Source: Monocercomonoides exilis
Taxonomy: Eukaryota; Preaxostyla; Oxymonadida; Polymastigidae
Assembly (NCBI GenBank): GCA_001643675.2
Contig: LSRY02000026.1
Coordinates: 512,501-576,500 of the forward strand
Length of the DNA stretch: 64,000 nt
Reading direction: 5' to 3'
This document shows positions 44,470 through 57,439 of this stretch, piece by piece (position 1 is the first letter of the stretch; the number at the start of each line of letters is the position of its first letter). The translations under genes and the position numbers were made by a program. The notes beneath the pieces were generated by a model. It had not been told where the DNA came from. It ran no database searches and saw nothing but the letters and a program-made list of their open reading frames with translations.

Positions 44470-47400
44470 ATGTCTTTTCTTGATTTTATGAAAAAAGGCA
44501 AGAAGAAAGAAATTGACGAGAGCTCCGAGCTGACGCCACACGAGCAGATTGATAAATTGAAAAGTGAATTGGCAATCTCCAAGGAAAATGAGAAAAAACT
44601 GACAAAAGGTTTTTTTCATTTGACTTTTGGATACTGATTTAACAATTCATACTTTTTTTTTGTAATGTGCACCAACTATATTTTTGTAACATTATCAGAC
44701 ATTGACAGGCTTAACCAACGTATTGAGCGTTTGGATAAAGACTTACACCAAGAAAAAGAAAAGGCTAAAATCTCAAAATCTGGTTTATCATCTTCTCAGG
44801 CCTCAAAGGCAAATGAGTCTCACGAAAGTGCTATTTCTACTCTCAAAGAGGAACATGAAGAAAAGGTTATCTTTTTATTTACTGTTGAGTGAATATTTGA
44901 AACAAATAAATATTTAGTTACGCGCACTGCAAACGAGCATAACAACTCTTTCAGATTATAATCTTGAACTTCAAGCAGAATTGAAAAAACTAAAGGTGTT
45001 ACAGTTTTATAGTCTTTTATATCAAAAAATATATTTATATTTATATTTTTTTATAAACTTTTATTTTCTATTTTGTGATAAGGCTGAAAAGAATGTCGAA
45101 GGAGAAGACGGTCAGAAAGAATCAAGCGATAATTCTTTAAAGGGAGAAGATGGTTTGAACTCATCGAAGTGCTTGCTTATAATATTGATTGTTATCAATA
45201 TTTTTTTTAACATCATTATTTAAGATATTTCTCGTTTGAGACAAGAAAACGAGGACTTGAGAAAACAATTAGAAGAGCTGAAAGGAAAAGATGAAGAAGT
45301 TACAGAAGTTGTGATTGACAGCGTTGCAAAGGAAGAATATGTTCGCATTAAATTATTGAACATTGTTTCATTTTATTTAAAAAAAAAAATAAAATCAATA
45401 TAATTTTCATTCTATTTAATTTAATTTATTTTATTTTATTTTTATTCTCACCATCCACCACCCAAACAATCACTGAATATTTCAGGAAGCGCTGAAGAAA
45501 AGTCTGAGTGACGTGAAGAAAGAGAGAGACAGAGCGGTAGCAGCAGCGGAGGAAGAGACGAAGCAGATTGAGATGATGCGGGAGCAGAACGAGATGCTGA
45601 AGAAGATGATGAGAGAGGAAGATGAGAGGAGGCAGAAGGAGGATGAGGCGAAGGAGAAGGAGAAAGAGGAGATGGAGCGGGACAACGACGAAATGGTGGC
45701 AGAGCTGGAGAAGGTGGTGGCGAAGAACGAGAAGCTGAAGGAGGAGAAGAAGAAGATGAATGAAGAGCTGAAGAAGATGGCGGAGTCTGTGGGAGTGCTG
45801 GAGGAAGAGAAGAGAAAGACGGAAGAGGAGAAGAAGAAGCTGGAGGCAGAGAAAGAGCATAAAGCAGAAGAAATGGCGACGTTCAAAGCAGAAATGATGA
45901 ATATGATGGCGGCGGAGAAGGAGATGACGATGGAGGCGCAGAAGAAGCTGGAGGAGGAAGTGGAGGCGCTGAAGAAGGAGAAGGAGGAGAGAGAGAAAGA
46001 GAAAGAGGAGAAAGAGAAAGAGAAGGAAGAGAAAGAGAAAGAAAAAGAAAAAGATTTGTTGAATGAAGAACAAGACAAAGAAAAGAATGAGCCGAAGCTG
46101 TCACAGGATCAACAGCATAAGGAGCTGAAAGAAGAGAACGAGAAAATGAAGCAAGAAATCAGCGAAATCAAAGCAGAAAACGAGAAATTAAAAGAAAATG
46201 CAGATAAAATGAGGAATGAATTGGATTCTTCAGTTGCGGGAAGGGAAGAAATGGAAAAGGAAATGCTGCAATTGAAGAAAGAAAAAGAGGAAGAGAAGAA
46301 AATGTTTGAAGCAATTGAAATTGAGAAGGCTGCGTTGGAAGAAGCGAAGAAGCAAGCAGAAGAAGGTTTGAGCAGTTTGAAGAAGGAGAAAGAAGAAGAA
46401 ACGGAGAAAGTGAAAGAGGAAATGAGAGAGGAAAAGAAGAAGATGGAAGAAGAAATGAAGCAACTTCAAGTGAATTTGCAGAGTTTGAGCGAAGAAAAGA
46501 GCAAAATGGAAGGGGAAATGAAGGAGAAAGAAGAGAAAATCGAACAAGTTCAGAAGGAAAATGTGAAACTTGCAGAAGAAGCGGAAGAAACGAAGAACGC
46601 GGAGAAGGAGGCAAAGAGAGAAAAAGAAGAGGAAATCAAAGATTTGAAAGGAGAAATCGAAAGAATTTCAGAGCAGAACGCAAAGGAAATAAAGGAAAAA
46701 GAGGCAGAGATCGCAAAATTAGCAGAAATGACAGCAGAATTAGGGAAAAACAGCCAAATTTCAGAGCAAAATGAGCAAAAGCACAAAGAAGAAGCGAGAA
46801 AACTGCAAGAAGAGAACAAAACGCTCAAGGAAACTGTGTTAAGAAAGGAGGAAGAAGTCAACAATGCGAAAGAAGAGGCAGCGAAGGAAGCAGAGAAATC
46901 GAATGCGAAACAAGAAGAAGTGCAAAGATTGATGAAAGAGGCAGAGCAGATGGAAGAGCAGCTGAACGAGGCGATTCAGAAAGCAGCAAAGCAGAGCGAA
47001 GAGAAAGACAATCAAATAAACAAGCTGATTACAGAGCTGAATGAAAAAAGCGAGCAATTGACAGGAAAAGAAGAGGAAAATGGCAAAATGAAAGAGGCAA
47101 TGCAGAAGATGACGAGTGAAATGGCAGCGATTCCGCAGCTGAAGAAGCAGATGGAAGAGCAAAAAACAGAATTGAATGGGAAAATGAGTGAAATTCAGAT
47201 GCAGTTGGAGAAAACGAGAAAGGAGAAAGAGGAAGAGCAGAAGAGCAACCAGAAGAAGATGGAGAAGATGGCACAGGAAATGGAAGCAGCAGCAGAAGCA
47301 AGCAAGAAAGAGGTGGATGTGCTGAAGAAGGAGAAGCAGCAGCTGGCAGAAGGGCTGAGCGAGGAGAAGGCGAACAGGGAGAAAGAGATGAAGAGAGAGA

Positions 47401-50400
47401 GGGCGATTTGGAAGGAGAAGGAGGAAAGTCTTTCGAAAGAGCTGGAGGAGATGAGGATTGCAATGATGGTGAAGCCAGCTGGAAGAGTTGGAATGACAGC
47501 AATCAATGAAATGCCGGGGGAAAAAGAAGGAGAGAAGGAGAAGGAGAAGGAGAAAGTGAAAGTGAATGAAGATGCAGAAGAAGAGGAAGAAAGGGACCTT
47601 TCGAAGGCAGCAGCAGCGGCAGCAGAGCTTTTGGAGAAAGAACAGCAAATTAAACAGCTTTTGGTGATTATTGAGACGAAAGAGAAGAGAATGAAGGAGA
47701 TGGAAGAGGAAAGAGAAGCAGAAAGAAAAGAGGCGAAGGAAGAAGTTGAAGCACAAAAACGCAAACACGAAGAAGAGATGGAAGCGATGAAGAAGGAGAA
47801 AGAGGAAGAGAGAGCGAAAGAAGCAGAGAAGGAGAAAGCGAAGTTCGAAGAGCAGGAAAAGAGCAGAGCGAAAGAGGCAGCAACGAAAGATGAGTTTATT
47901 GCGGAATTGGAGCAGAAAATGGCGAAGAAGAGCGAAGAGATGGAAGCAGCGCTTGCAGAAGAGGAGAAGAAGAAGAAAGAGATGAATGAAAAAAACGAAG
48001 CAGTTTTATTAGAAAAAGCGCAAATGATAGAAAAACTGGAAAAGGAGCAAGAAGCAGCGAAGAAAGAGGCAGCGAAGAGAGTGAGAGAGAAAGAAGAGGC
48101 GCTGAGGCAGAGCCAGGCAGAGCTTGGGCGGGTGAGAGGGCAGCTGACACAAGAAAAGGAAGCAGCCGAAAGGAAATTGAAGGAGACGAGCGAAAGATTG
48201 GAAGGGGAGAGGAAGAGGTTTGAGGAAGAGAGGAAGAAAGGAGAAGAAGAGAAGAAGAAGATGGCAGAGCAAAAGAAGAACATGAAGAAGGAGATGGAGC
48301 AGAAGATGGAGGAGATGCAGAAATTGAGTGTGGAACTTGGAGGACTGCAGCAAATGACGAAGGCGAAAGAAGAGGAAGAAGAAAGAATGAAAAAGGAGCT
48401 GGCGAAGAAAGGGGATGAAATCGAAGTTTTGTCGAATAAAAATGCAGATATTTTGAAAGAGAAAGAAAATTAGAAGGAAAACATGACTAAATTAACAGAA
48501 GAATTGGGAGAAGTACAAAAGACAAAGGAAAACATTGAAAAAGAACTGGAAGAGGCAAAAATGGAGAGGGAGAAGGAGAAAGAGCGCAATAAGAAGAGCA
48601 TTGAAGAGGTGATGAAGGAGAAAGAAGTGGTTACTTTGAGTCTGAAGCAGATGACGATGCAAAATGAAGAGGCAGAGAAGAGAAAAGGAGAAGCGAAGGA
48701 GAAAGAAGAGATGCTTGTGAAGGAGAAAGAGGAAAAAGGCAATGAAATCAAAGAACTTCAATCAAAAATTGAGAGCTTGCAGGCAGAAGCAGAGGAAGTG
48801 AAGAAGGAGAAAGAGCAAATTTTGAGAGAGAAAGAAGAAATTGAAAAGGAGAAAGAAGCAATTTTGGCTTCAAATACGCAATTTGTGAGTGAAATTGAAG
48901 GATTTAAGAAAGAGAAAAAGGAAGCAGAAGAAAGAAGTGCGAAAGAGGAGAACGAGAAGAGGAAGAGTGCGAAGGAAAGAGAGCTGCTGAAGAAAGAGAG
49001 GGATGAATTGAGGAAGAAAGAGGAAGAAAATGGCAAAGCTGCTGAAGAACTGCGAGTGAAGATGGAGGAGATGGAGAAGGAGAACGCGGGGTTGAAGGAG
49101 GAGGTGAAGAAGCTGAAAGAAGAAGTGGAAGCGAAAAAGAAGGAGAACAAGGACATTTTGCTGAAGGATGAAGAGGTGACGACGAAGTTGGAGGCGCTGG
49201 AGCAGATGAAAGTGCAGTTTGCGCTGTCGATTGAGCAGAAAGAGGAAGAAAACGAGGCGATTTCGAAGAAAGCAGCAGAAATGGAGCAGAAATTGAAGGA
49301 GAAAGAGGAAGAAGTGAAGAAAGTGACGATGGAGAAGGAAGCGATGGAGAGCGATTTGGAGAGGGAGAGGGAAGAGAAGAAAGGGATGGTGGAGGAGAAA
49401 GAAGGGCTTTTGGCACAGTTGGACGAGGCGCTGATGACGAAGGAGAAAGTGGCGAGGGAGAAAGACGAGGAGATGGCAGTGAAGATGAATGAATTGGAGA
49501 GCGAGAGGAAGACGAAGGAGGCGCAAGGGAAAGAGCTGGGCGAATTGAAAGGGCAGATGCAGAAGCAGAAAGAAGAGAACGAGAAGCTGAGAAAGACGCT
49601 GGAGAAGGAGAAGAGCGCGAGGAAAGAGGAGAACGAGAGGAGGAAAAAGGAGAAGGAGAAAGAGGAGAGCGAGCGGGAGAAGGAGAAAGAGGAGCAGGAG
49701 AAGGAGAATGAGGAGATGATGGAAGAGTTGGAGAAGATGGTTGATTTGAACGGGAAGGCGAAGAAAGAGAATGCTGAGCTTAAGAAGCGGAACGAAGAGC
49801 TGAAGAGGGAAGTGGATGAGACGAAGAATGAGATGAAAAGGAAAGAAGAGGAGATGAAGAAGAGGGAGGAGGAGAAGGAGAAGGAGAGGAGGGAAACGAT
49901 GCAGAAGGTGATGAACGAGAGAAAGAAAGAGAAAGAAGACATCAAAAAGACGAAGACGGAAATGGGATTGTTGGAAGAAAAGGTGTGAAAATGAGGATGA
50001 TGGTGCAGAGAAAATGAAATGTTTTAAAAAAGAAAATCATAAAAATAAAAAGGCTGCTTTGAGAAAAAAGGAAAATTTGATAAGATTTTCTTTAAATGAA
50101 AATCATATTTCTTTCTTTCTTTCTTTTTATATCAACCATTTTATCAATTATTATTATTTTTATTATTTACAACTTTTTCTCTTTATTATCGAACAGATTC
50201 GTCAGAACGAGCAGCAGATGCAGAAATTGAATGACGAGATATCTGAATGGAAAGAGCAGACGGAAGCGAAAGTGAAGGAGATTGAGCAGCTGCACGAGAA
50301 GGAAGAGGAAAGAGAGAAGGAGCTTTTGGAAGAAGAGAAGAAGCGAAGCGAAGAAAGGAACAAGATGGAAGAGGAGAAAATGATAATGCGGAAGGAGAGA

Positions 50401-51826
50401 GAGAAGGAGAAGGCGAAGGCGAAGGAGATGGAAGAAGAGCAGAACCAGATGCGGATGGAGGTGAAGACGATGAGGGAGGAATATCAGGAGATGACGCGCA
50501 GTGTGGAAGAGATGCGAGAGAGAGAGCGAGAAAGAGAGGCGATGAAGGATGTGGAGGCAGCGAGAGCTGAGATGATGCTTGAGGATGTGGAAGGAGAGAA
50601 AGAGAGAGGGAGAGAAAGAGAACGGGAAGTGGAGCAGATGCAGCGACGGGTGGGCGATGTGGAAGCAGAAATGGCAGCACAACAGAGGCGAAGCCAACAG
50701 ACAATAAGAGATCTGCAGAGGATGCTGGGAGGAGGAGGAGGAGGAGGAAGTGGAGGAAGTGGAGGAAGCAGTGGAAATCTGTCACAAGGGAGAGTGTTCA
50801 CTCCAACTCCTCATTTGCCGATGCATTCGGCAGCGCTGACGGCAGCGTCGCCCACGTTCCAGCACCAGCGCAGCATGTCTTCGGCGTTTGACAGAGAGAA
50901 AGAGAAAGAGAAAGAGAAAGAGAAAGAGAGGGAGAGAGAGAGAGAGAGAAGGAGGGACAAAGATGGAGGAAGCGGGCACTGGAGCTTGAAGGAGAAGCCA
51001 GTTGCTTTGAGCTCTTCTGTTCCTCTTTCTTCAGCTGATGTGGCGAAGGTACTGTTAATTTTTATTCTTCAATTTTTTTAATTAATTTTCTTTTCTTTTC
51101 TTTTCTTTTCTCTTCTTTTCTCTTCTTTTCTTTTAATTGCATTTGTTCAGATTGTTGGCCATCCACTTCCAATGAGCACCACTCCAACACTGCCAGCCAC
51201 CCCCACTTCACACCATACACAATCTCTAACATCTCTACACACTCCATCTTCTTCTTCTTCTTCCTCCTCCTCCTCCTCTTCTTCTTCTTCTTCTGGTTCG
51301 AATTCTGAATCTCCATCAACTTGTGTCAATTGTGTTCATCTCGAGGGAGTCGTCGTGTCATTGGCGAAAGAGCTGAAGTCTGTGCAAATAGACAGAGACA
51401 ACCTCAAAAAGATATTCATGAAGGAAGGGAAAGGAGGAAAGGTATGTTTAAACCACCCCCTTTTTTTTCATAAATATAAATATTTTTGATATTTATTCAT
51501 GAATTTGCATATTGTTAAATATGATTGAATATTCAATTTCATAATTCTATAATCCAAATATTGATTTATTATCTTTCGTTGCATTATTATAATTCCATCA
51601 TCTGTTGCACATTTCAATCATTGGTTGCATTTCTTCTTCTGTTTTTCAGGACGAAGCGTTGAGGCGCATTCACGATCTGTATGAGGAAGCGCTCCAGCGA
51701 AGCCTACAGCTTCAGAACGACATGGATGTGCTTGGAAATGATGTTATGCGCCTGTCCAGCGAGCTGAAGGCGATGAAAGAGAAAGAGCAAGAAACACACA
51801 GCAAGCAAATAACAAGAGCCGGATGA
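44470..51826 (+). CDS. Giant coiled-coil protein, nine exons, about 2,128 residues
   Basis: Exons: 44470-44608, 44699-44865, 44918-44995, 45083-45152, 45225-45340, 45486-49982, 50197-51048, 51151-51441, 51650-51826. The eight introns (52-214 nt) are all GT-AG and all phases agree. It starts MSFLDFMKKGKKKEID and ends QITRAG before TGA. Exon 6 encodes about 1,500 residues of nearly pure Glu/Lys-rich heptad coiled coil. TAG 48471-48473 (residue 1186) lies in frame in this exon between KEN and KEN and must be sense (Gln) for the frame to continue. Exon 7 ends in a Gly/Ser-rich linker and an Arg/Glu repeat, exon 8 has a poly-Ser run and CVNCVHLEGVVVSLAKEL, and exon 9 is again helical. It is likely a golgin-, cytoskeleton- or tether-like structural protein (inference from architecture only). 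No motor or membrane segment is seen. Confidence 0.85.
51235..51296 (+). repeat. TCT/TCC microsatellite coding poly-Ser
   Basis: Pyrimidine-rich triplet run within exon 8 of the coiled-coil gene, encoding about 16 consecutive Ser. It is a typical slippage-prone tract. Confidence 0.8.
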
Positions 51827-52465
51827 GGGTTTTTTTTTGAGAGCATCTCATTTTCACTTCACAAACTGACAATTGAATTTTCTATTCTTTTTTCATTTTT
51901 ATTTTCCTTTTTATTTCTTTTTGATTTTAAAAGTTTTATTTTTTGAAATATGCGTATTTCACAGCTTTTGAAAATTTGTATTTATTTTATTTGAAAAATA
52001 AGGTTATATGAACATTCGATGAAATTTTTTTTTCCTCGATAATTTAATGAAAAGTTTCATGGCATGTGAAGGGGTACGAAAGACACTAAGATTTGTAAAT
52101 TTAAAATTGTTCTTTGAAAATTTCAAATCTGTAGAATTCAATTCTTGTTTTGACATTCCAAATAAGATGAATTTTGTGAATGCTTGGAAAAGTCCTCAGT
52201 TGAAGAAGTTGGAATTGCATTTTCAAAATAGTTAATTCCATTGGAAAATGATTTCATTAAAGTGTTTAAATTCTTGGTTTTCACTTTTTTTTGGTGTATT
52301 TTGTGAATGATAAAAAAATGAAAATAAAAAATATGAGTTTCAAAACAAAATGAAATATATTTTATCGAACATTTACAAAATTATCCGAAAATTATAAGAC
52401 AATCCAACAAAAATATACAATTGAAAATTGTTTCAAGCAGCCATTTGCAGATAAATTATAAAAAT

Positions 52466-52509
<44 letters not shown>

Positions 52510-52581
52510 GAAATTCAGAAAAACAAAATTCTAAACATCTCATTTTATCAAACATTTACAAAAAAAATATGTTGAATTTTC
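51827..52581. other. AT-rich intergenic with poly(A) tract
   Basis: Convergent gene ends. No gene is supported; it contains the A-run at 52467-52507. Confidence 0.6.
52467..52507 (+). repeat. Poly(A) tract, 41 bases
   Basis: Uninterrupted A-run close to the 3' end of the minus-strand helical-family copy. No target duplication was recognised. Confidence 0.9.
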
Positions 52582-53600
52582 TTATGTTGAACATTCAAAT
52601 TCTAACCCTAAAAATGTGAGCATTTCATGAAAGCATGTGATTGTGCCTTCATATCCTTCTTCTTCTATCTGTTCAAATATCTTTCTTTTTAATTCGATTC
52701 TTTTTTCTTCTTCCATTTCGTCTTTCTTCTTTTCTTTCAATTTATTTAAAACATTCGCAAATAATTTCAATCCCCTAAATAATATTTCTTCATCCAACGT
52801 TGGTCGCTGAAATTCCTCCAAAACAGCATTTATAGCTTCCCCTTTTAACAAGTCATCAACTTTCACATTTCTATTTTTTGCTGCTTTTCTTAAGGAATAA
52901 ATGCACCAGAAGCAAATTTCTATTTTGCTTTCTCTTGCTGCTAGAAACACTTTCACAATGGTGCCAAATATCCTGCCAAATTCTTTATTCCACAACCTAC
53001 AGCATTTAAAGAAACACTCAAATGTTTGCAACCATCTCAACAAAACAACCTCTTCTTTTCCTTTTATTTCCTCTTCTTTCTTTCTCTTCCAATCCACACT
53101 TTTCAACAAGTCTTCCAACTCTCTATATGCTTCTTTTGCAAAATGCAGTTCATTAACAATCACTCCTTCAAGACTTTTGATGGTGAAAAATCTTTTAAGC
53201 AAGAACTGCCAAGACGATTAATAAGCAAGTCGAGACAGATTGTAATTCCTGATGATACAGGACGATCTCTTTGATCTCTTTCAAATACATCCTTTTTTCA
53301 ATTTTCTGTATAAAAGCACAAAAAGTAATGTCATTATCGTTTAAAAGCAAAGATATTGTCACACATTTCCTTCAAGAAAGCAACTAAAAGCAAGCGATGC
53401 CACTTCCACTTCATTTTGTGTAACCTTGTCTTCCTCTTTCTTCAAAGCCGCTTTCGCAAGACAAGATTTGAAAATTGGTATCAATTCCGAAGAATATCCT
53501 TCGCTAAGCATAAAACAACATTTACAAAGATCAGCCAATAGTTTTTCGTTTCCTTTTATTTTTGGCATAGGTCTTAATTGTATCATTTTGTTAAAGACAT
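52582..53600 (-). pseudogene. Helical EIKEII-type family copy, 5'-truncated and frameshifted
   Basis: Begins mid-gene near 53600 with NEKLLADLCKCCFMLSEGYS and AKAALKKEEDKVTQNEVEV. A likely intron (about 53295-53362, GTGTGA to ATACAG) leads to MYLKEIKEIVLYHQE. A 2-base deletion near 53233 relative to the family (YHQE[H]YNL) shifts the frame; the remainder reads NLSRLAY-TAA-SSWQFLLKRFF, where the family has LAYQSAW, so TAA sits exactly on a Gln. It then continues intact with VIVNELHFAKEAYRELEDLL, VDWKRKKEEE, NVKVDDLLKGEAINAVLEEF and EEGYEGTITCFHEMLTFL. The 5' third of the gene is absent. Confidence 0.75.
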
Positions 53601-55110
53601 TATAAAATCTAAAATTTATAAATTATTGATTGGCACAATTAATAAAAACTGATATCACTCGGAAAGAAGAAAAATAAATAATGTTAAAAAAAACTCTAAA
53701 AATATAAAATGAGCAAATTCCCATAATATTTTCTTTTTTTGAATGAAGTTAAGACAATATATTTTGCTTTATGAATTTTGTTCCATTCAATATTTACGAA
53801 TATTTGGTAAAATGTAACATATTGGGTCCGGAATTTTTTTTTTGAAATCATCTAAAATTATTTCCAAAAAAACTCCTTTGTTGAGAATTTGATAAATAAC
53901 TGAATAATTAAGTTTCAAAAATTAACAAATAAGAAGTGAATTTCTGTATCATAACCAAAAATTGAATTGGAATATTTAAAAAAGAAGAGAAATGTCATAT
54001 TTTTTAATTCATTTTCTAACATATATCCTTCTTTATTTAACTATAATCATAAAATTCTCTAAAAAAGTAGTTTCCGTTAACAGAATCTGAAGGTATTTTT
54101 TCATCTTTAATGTTTTCTTTTCGAAATTCACAAAATATGGGGGAAAATATAAACTTTCAAGCTTTAATTGCTCAAATCATAAAAAAAATTGTTACTTTTA
54201 AAACATTTTTAAACTCAATCAGATTTCAAAATAAATTGGTTTTTCATAACTGCATATAGTTATAATAGATGTTATTTCATAAAGTTTTGTGACCTCACAT
54301 GTATTTCAGAAAATAAACCCATTTTTTTCTGATTTTTTGATCACAAAAAGTCAATGAAAAGTGAATAAATTTTCTTTGAAAATGCTTAAAGTCAAATATT
54401 TTGTTACATATCTCATATTAATCTGTCCCATTTTGCAAGTGAAAAAGATTGAATATCAATATTCTGTAAGGATTTTTTAACAAGAATCATGATATATCAA
54501 AACCAAGAACATCATTCGAATAATTTTTTCATTCGAGCGTGTTCCATAAGCTAAAGTTTTCATAATATTTCACAGCAAAAATTGGGACCCAATTTGTTAC
54601 ATCTTACCGAATATTTTTCTCAATTTTTGAATATTTCTATAATTATTTGCATTGTTACGATCGTTTTATAATGAAATGAATAAAGAAAATGTTTTGAACA
54701 AATATTAATTTATTTCATAATTTCAAAAATTTTGCCCCAGTTTAAAATCCAATTTAACAACTTTGTGGAGTGTAAAGCGATTTTTAAATTCAGTACTTAG
54801 CCTGTGTTACAAGTGCGAAAATACCTCGCCATGTCAGTCAAATTGAATTTCTCTCATCAGAAAGAAAAATATGGGTGAATATTTTTGAAATCATAACTAT
54901 TTTCGGGAAAATGATTTTTTGTATGATGTTTGTCATTACATGAGACATTGTGTTAAAATAGTTGATTTATCACAACTGCTATGAAAACATATGTTTTTGG
55001 CTTTAGAAAAAATGAAAATGTTTTTCATAGGCCTTTTCACTTTTCAGTATTCTTTTGTAAAATTCATGAAATATTTATGAACTTAAAATTTTTGGAAAGA
55101 AAAAATATGA
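53601..55110. other. AT-rich intergenic desert
   Basis: About 1.5 kb with no supported gene, RNA or repeat. It ends at the TA that precedes the mariner-like terminus. Confidence 0.6.
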
Positions 55111-55112
55111 TA

Positions 55113-56230
55113 CAGTCTGTCTCAAAAAAATGTATATCTGTCTTTTTTTAATGTCGATATTCCTGCAATAAATAAAAAATAAATATCCCACGCCCGCCTT
55201 TCGTTGAAATTAATATTTTAGCAACATGGAAAATATTCAACTCTTGTGTACCAGAATAGTTGAAAAGAAAAAGAATATTATAGAATCAGTAATAAGCATT
55301 TTAAAATTCAGAGTAAGTACAGTGTCTTTCTAGGCTGTTCATACTTTGGAAGAACGTATTCATCAAACTATAAAAATGAGAGCAGCAATAAGAACTGATA
55401 AAGTAAAAAACAGAAAATAGAAGATCAGAGAAATGTTGGAATTCATGAGAATCGAAAAATGAAAAATCCATATACAAATGCAACTGACACAAAAAGAAGG
55501 AAATAACAAAATCTTTTTTAAATCTAAGGTCAGGAGAAGAGCGAAACTTGGTACGCGAATGAGTGCATATTAAAAACAATTACAACAGCTAGACAATTGT
55601 CGAAATTGAAGGCAGGAATAGACATTACACTTTTATTACATCAAAAAGGAAGAAAAAAAGGGTTAAGAACGAACAATATCAATCAATAGTTCGTAAAAAA
55701 ATGAAGCAAAATCCTTTGAACACAATGAGGAAAAAGGCATCCGAATTGTCAAATCATGGAAGCCTGACAGGAAAATCAACTATTTTCAGTATTCTTACAG
55801 AAAAAAATAAAGAGACCCAAAAATATCCAATCTTTTCCTTCAAAAGAATAACAAAGAGAGAATCAGCGGCAAATACTGAAGAAAACAAAACACTCCGAAT
55901 TTAATTTATCGAAAAACTCAACGAATATCAAATGGATGGTGCAATGATATTTTATATAGATGAAACTTTCTAGAATATAGAGTGCATAAAAAAATATGTA
56001 TCATCCACAGTTGGAAAGAAGGTTCTAATTCCACCTCCACCAGTTTATCAGTCTCTAACTACCATTACTTCAATATTTCAATCAGGAATGTGATATTCCG
56101 AAGTTGTCAGGGTGTCAATAAACCATGAAGTCTTTGAGGCATATATTAAAAGATTTGGCATAGGTGGAAATTGTACCACTTTCAGTTTGGACTTTTTCAA
56201 AATTTGAATATTATGGTGTTAATCTACACA
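55113..56230 (+). mobile_element. Tc1/mariner-like transposon remnant
   Basis: CAGTCTGTCTCAAAAAAATG, preceded by TA (55111-55112), resembles a mariner terminus. About 500-1,100 bases downstream, plus-strand frames show a broken DDE transposase: SILTEKNKETQKYPIFSFK, FIEKLNEYQMDGAMIFYIDE (first catalytic Asp in YIDET), KKVLIPPPPVYQSLTTITSI and YSEVVRVSINHEVFEAYIKR. TAA (about 55903) and TAG (about 55971) fit Gln, whereas a TGA (about 56090) interrupts the block before YSEVV. The remaining catalytic acids and the right terminus were not found. Confidence 0.6.
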
Positions 56231-56350
56231 ATTTAACTAAGCGATCCAAGGAGGGAAAATTCGAAATTCGACAAAAAAATTACTTTCAAAAATTTTAAAT
56301 TTTCTGCACCCATAATTTTTTTATTTTGATCATATTTTATTGAAATTTCT

Positions 56351-56440
56351 TTTTCTTGCTTTACATAGTTTGAATGAATTAATCAATTCAATCGAACAAG
56401 ATTAAATATAGTTTTTATTGTTTGTCTCGATGAATATTTA
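56351..56440 (+). repeat. About 90-bp inverted repeat, left copy
   Basis: Matches the reverse complement of 59848-59938 at about 95% by eye (TTCTTGCTTTACATAGTT ... TTTGTCTCGATGAATATTTA). It flanks the interval holding the decayed beta-helix gene. Confidence 0.8.
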
Positions 56441-57439
56441 CTTATATTACTTTTTTTCGTTGCTTATTTTTATTGATTTGATTATTTATTATTTCACAAG
56501 TATTCGCGCAATTATTAGTTTTCACTTTCAAGATAAAATAGATAACAACTTATATAAAAGGAATTAACATGATTGGTTTGAAAAAATATTCGAAATAGTA
56601 AGAAATTTATATGCATTTAATAATTATTGATTTATATTCTATTATTGGTAATGTATTCGTAGGAACTGGGATGAATTTCTGTTTATGAAAGGAGAAATGA
56701 AAAGCTGGGTTGGGGCAGATGTATTTGTTGAGCGAGGTTAAGGAGCAGTTTGCATTTGGAAAGGTAAGAAAAGAAGAGGGAGATGGAGAACATTGAGAGT
56801 GCGTCGAGTTTGCTGTTGCAAGAAAAGGAAGATGAAGGAAATGGGAGAAGTTAAATGATGCAATGTATGGAAGAATGAGGTTATCACCGAAAATTCACAA
56901 AAGATTGCCTTGTGGTTTTACAGAGAGATTTAAAATTTCGCATTCTTTGTTATTTTTTCTCGCATTGTTGATTTTTTTTTTTTCATTTCATCTTTTTTTT
57001 TCGTTCATTGCTGTTTATGGTTTATTGTTGTTCGTGCAAAATTATTTTTTATTCCTGTTTTTAACAAAGGATTCACAACAAGCTCGATTATAACTATGTA
57101 GACATGTTTTATTTAGGCTTTGCAAAGCTGCTGACATTTGCAAACGCATTTATAAAAGAAATGAGTGTGAATTAGCAAAAACTTGCTTGAAAATTAAACA
57201 ATTAATTTTATTATTCATCATTTTTAAAGTATCTATAAATTAAAATTTAAAAATCAACAATGAATAAATAGGAAATTCAAATAATTTGGAAATAATTACA
57301 AAGCTTTTACGAAAAATTGCTTCTGCTCAGATCAGGAATTATGTACAACTCTATCTACGAGTGTGATTCGATATTTGTAACGCAGCGCTCGAATCGACTT
57401 TTTTCTTCAACAGCCACAAAATGCAACCGTGGCTAAGTG
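56441..57439. other. AT-rich stretch with weak coding hints
   Basis: No gene is supported with confidence. Around 56660-56830 a plus-strand frame reads FMKGEMKSWVGADVFVERG with a TAA as Gln and may be a remnant; the rest is AT-rich, including a hydrophobic T-rich frame near 56940-57090 that is probably compositional. Confidence 0.35.

Noticed and set aside
45426-49945. Long minus-strand frames rich in Leu/Phe/Ser opposite the coiled-coil gene
   Set aside because: They are the antisense of Glu/Lys-rich codons; no introns, motifs or homology support them.
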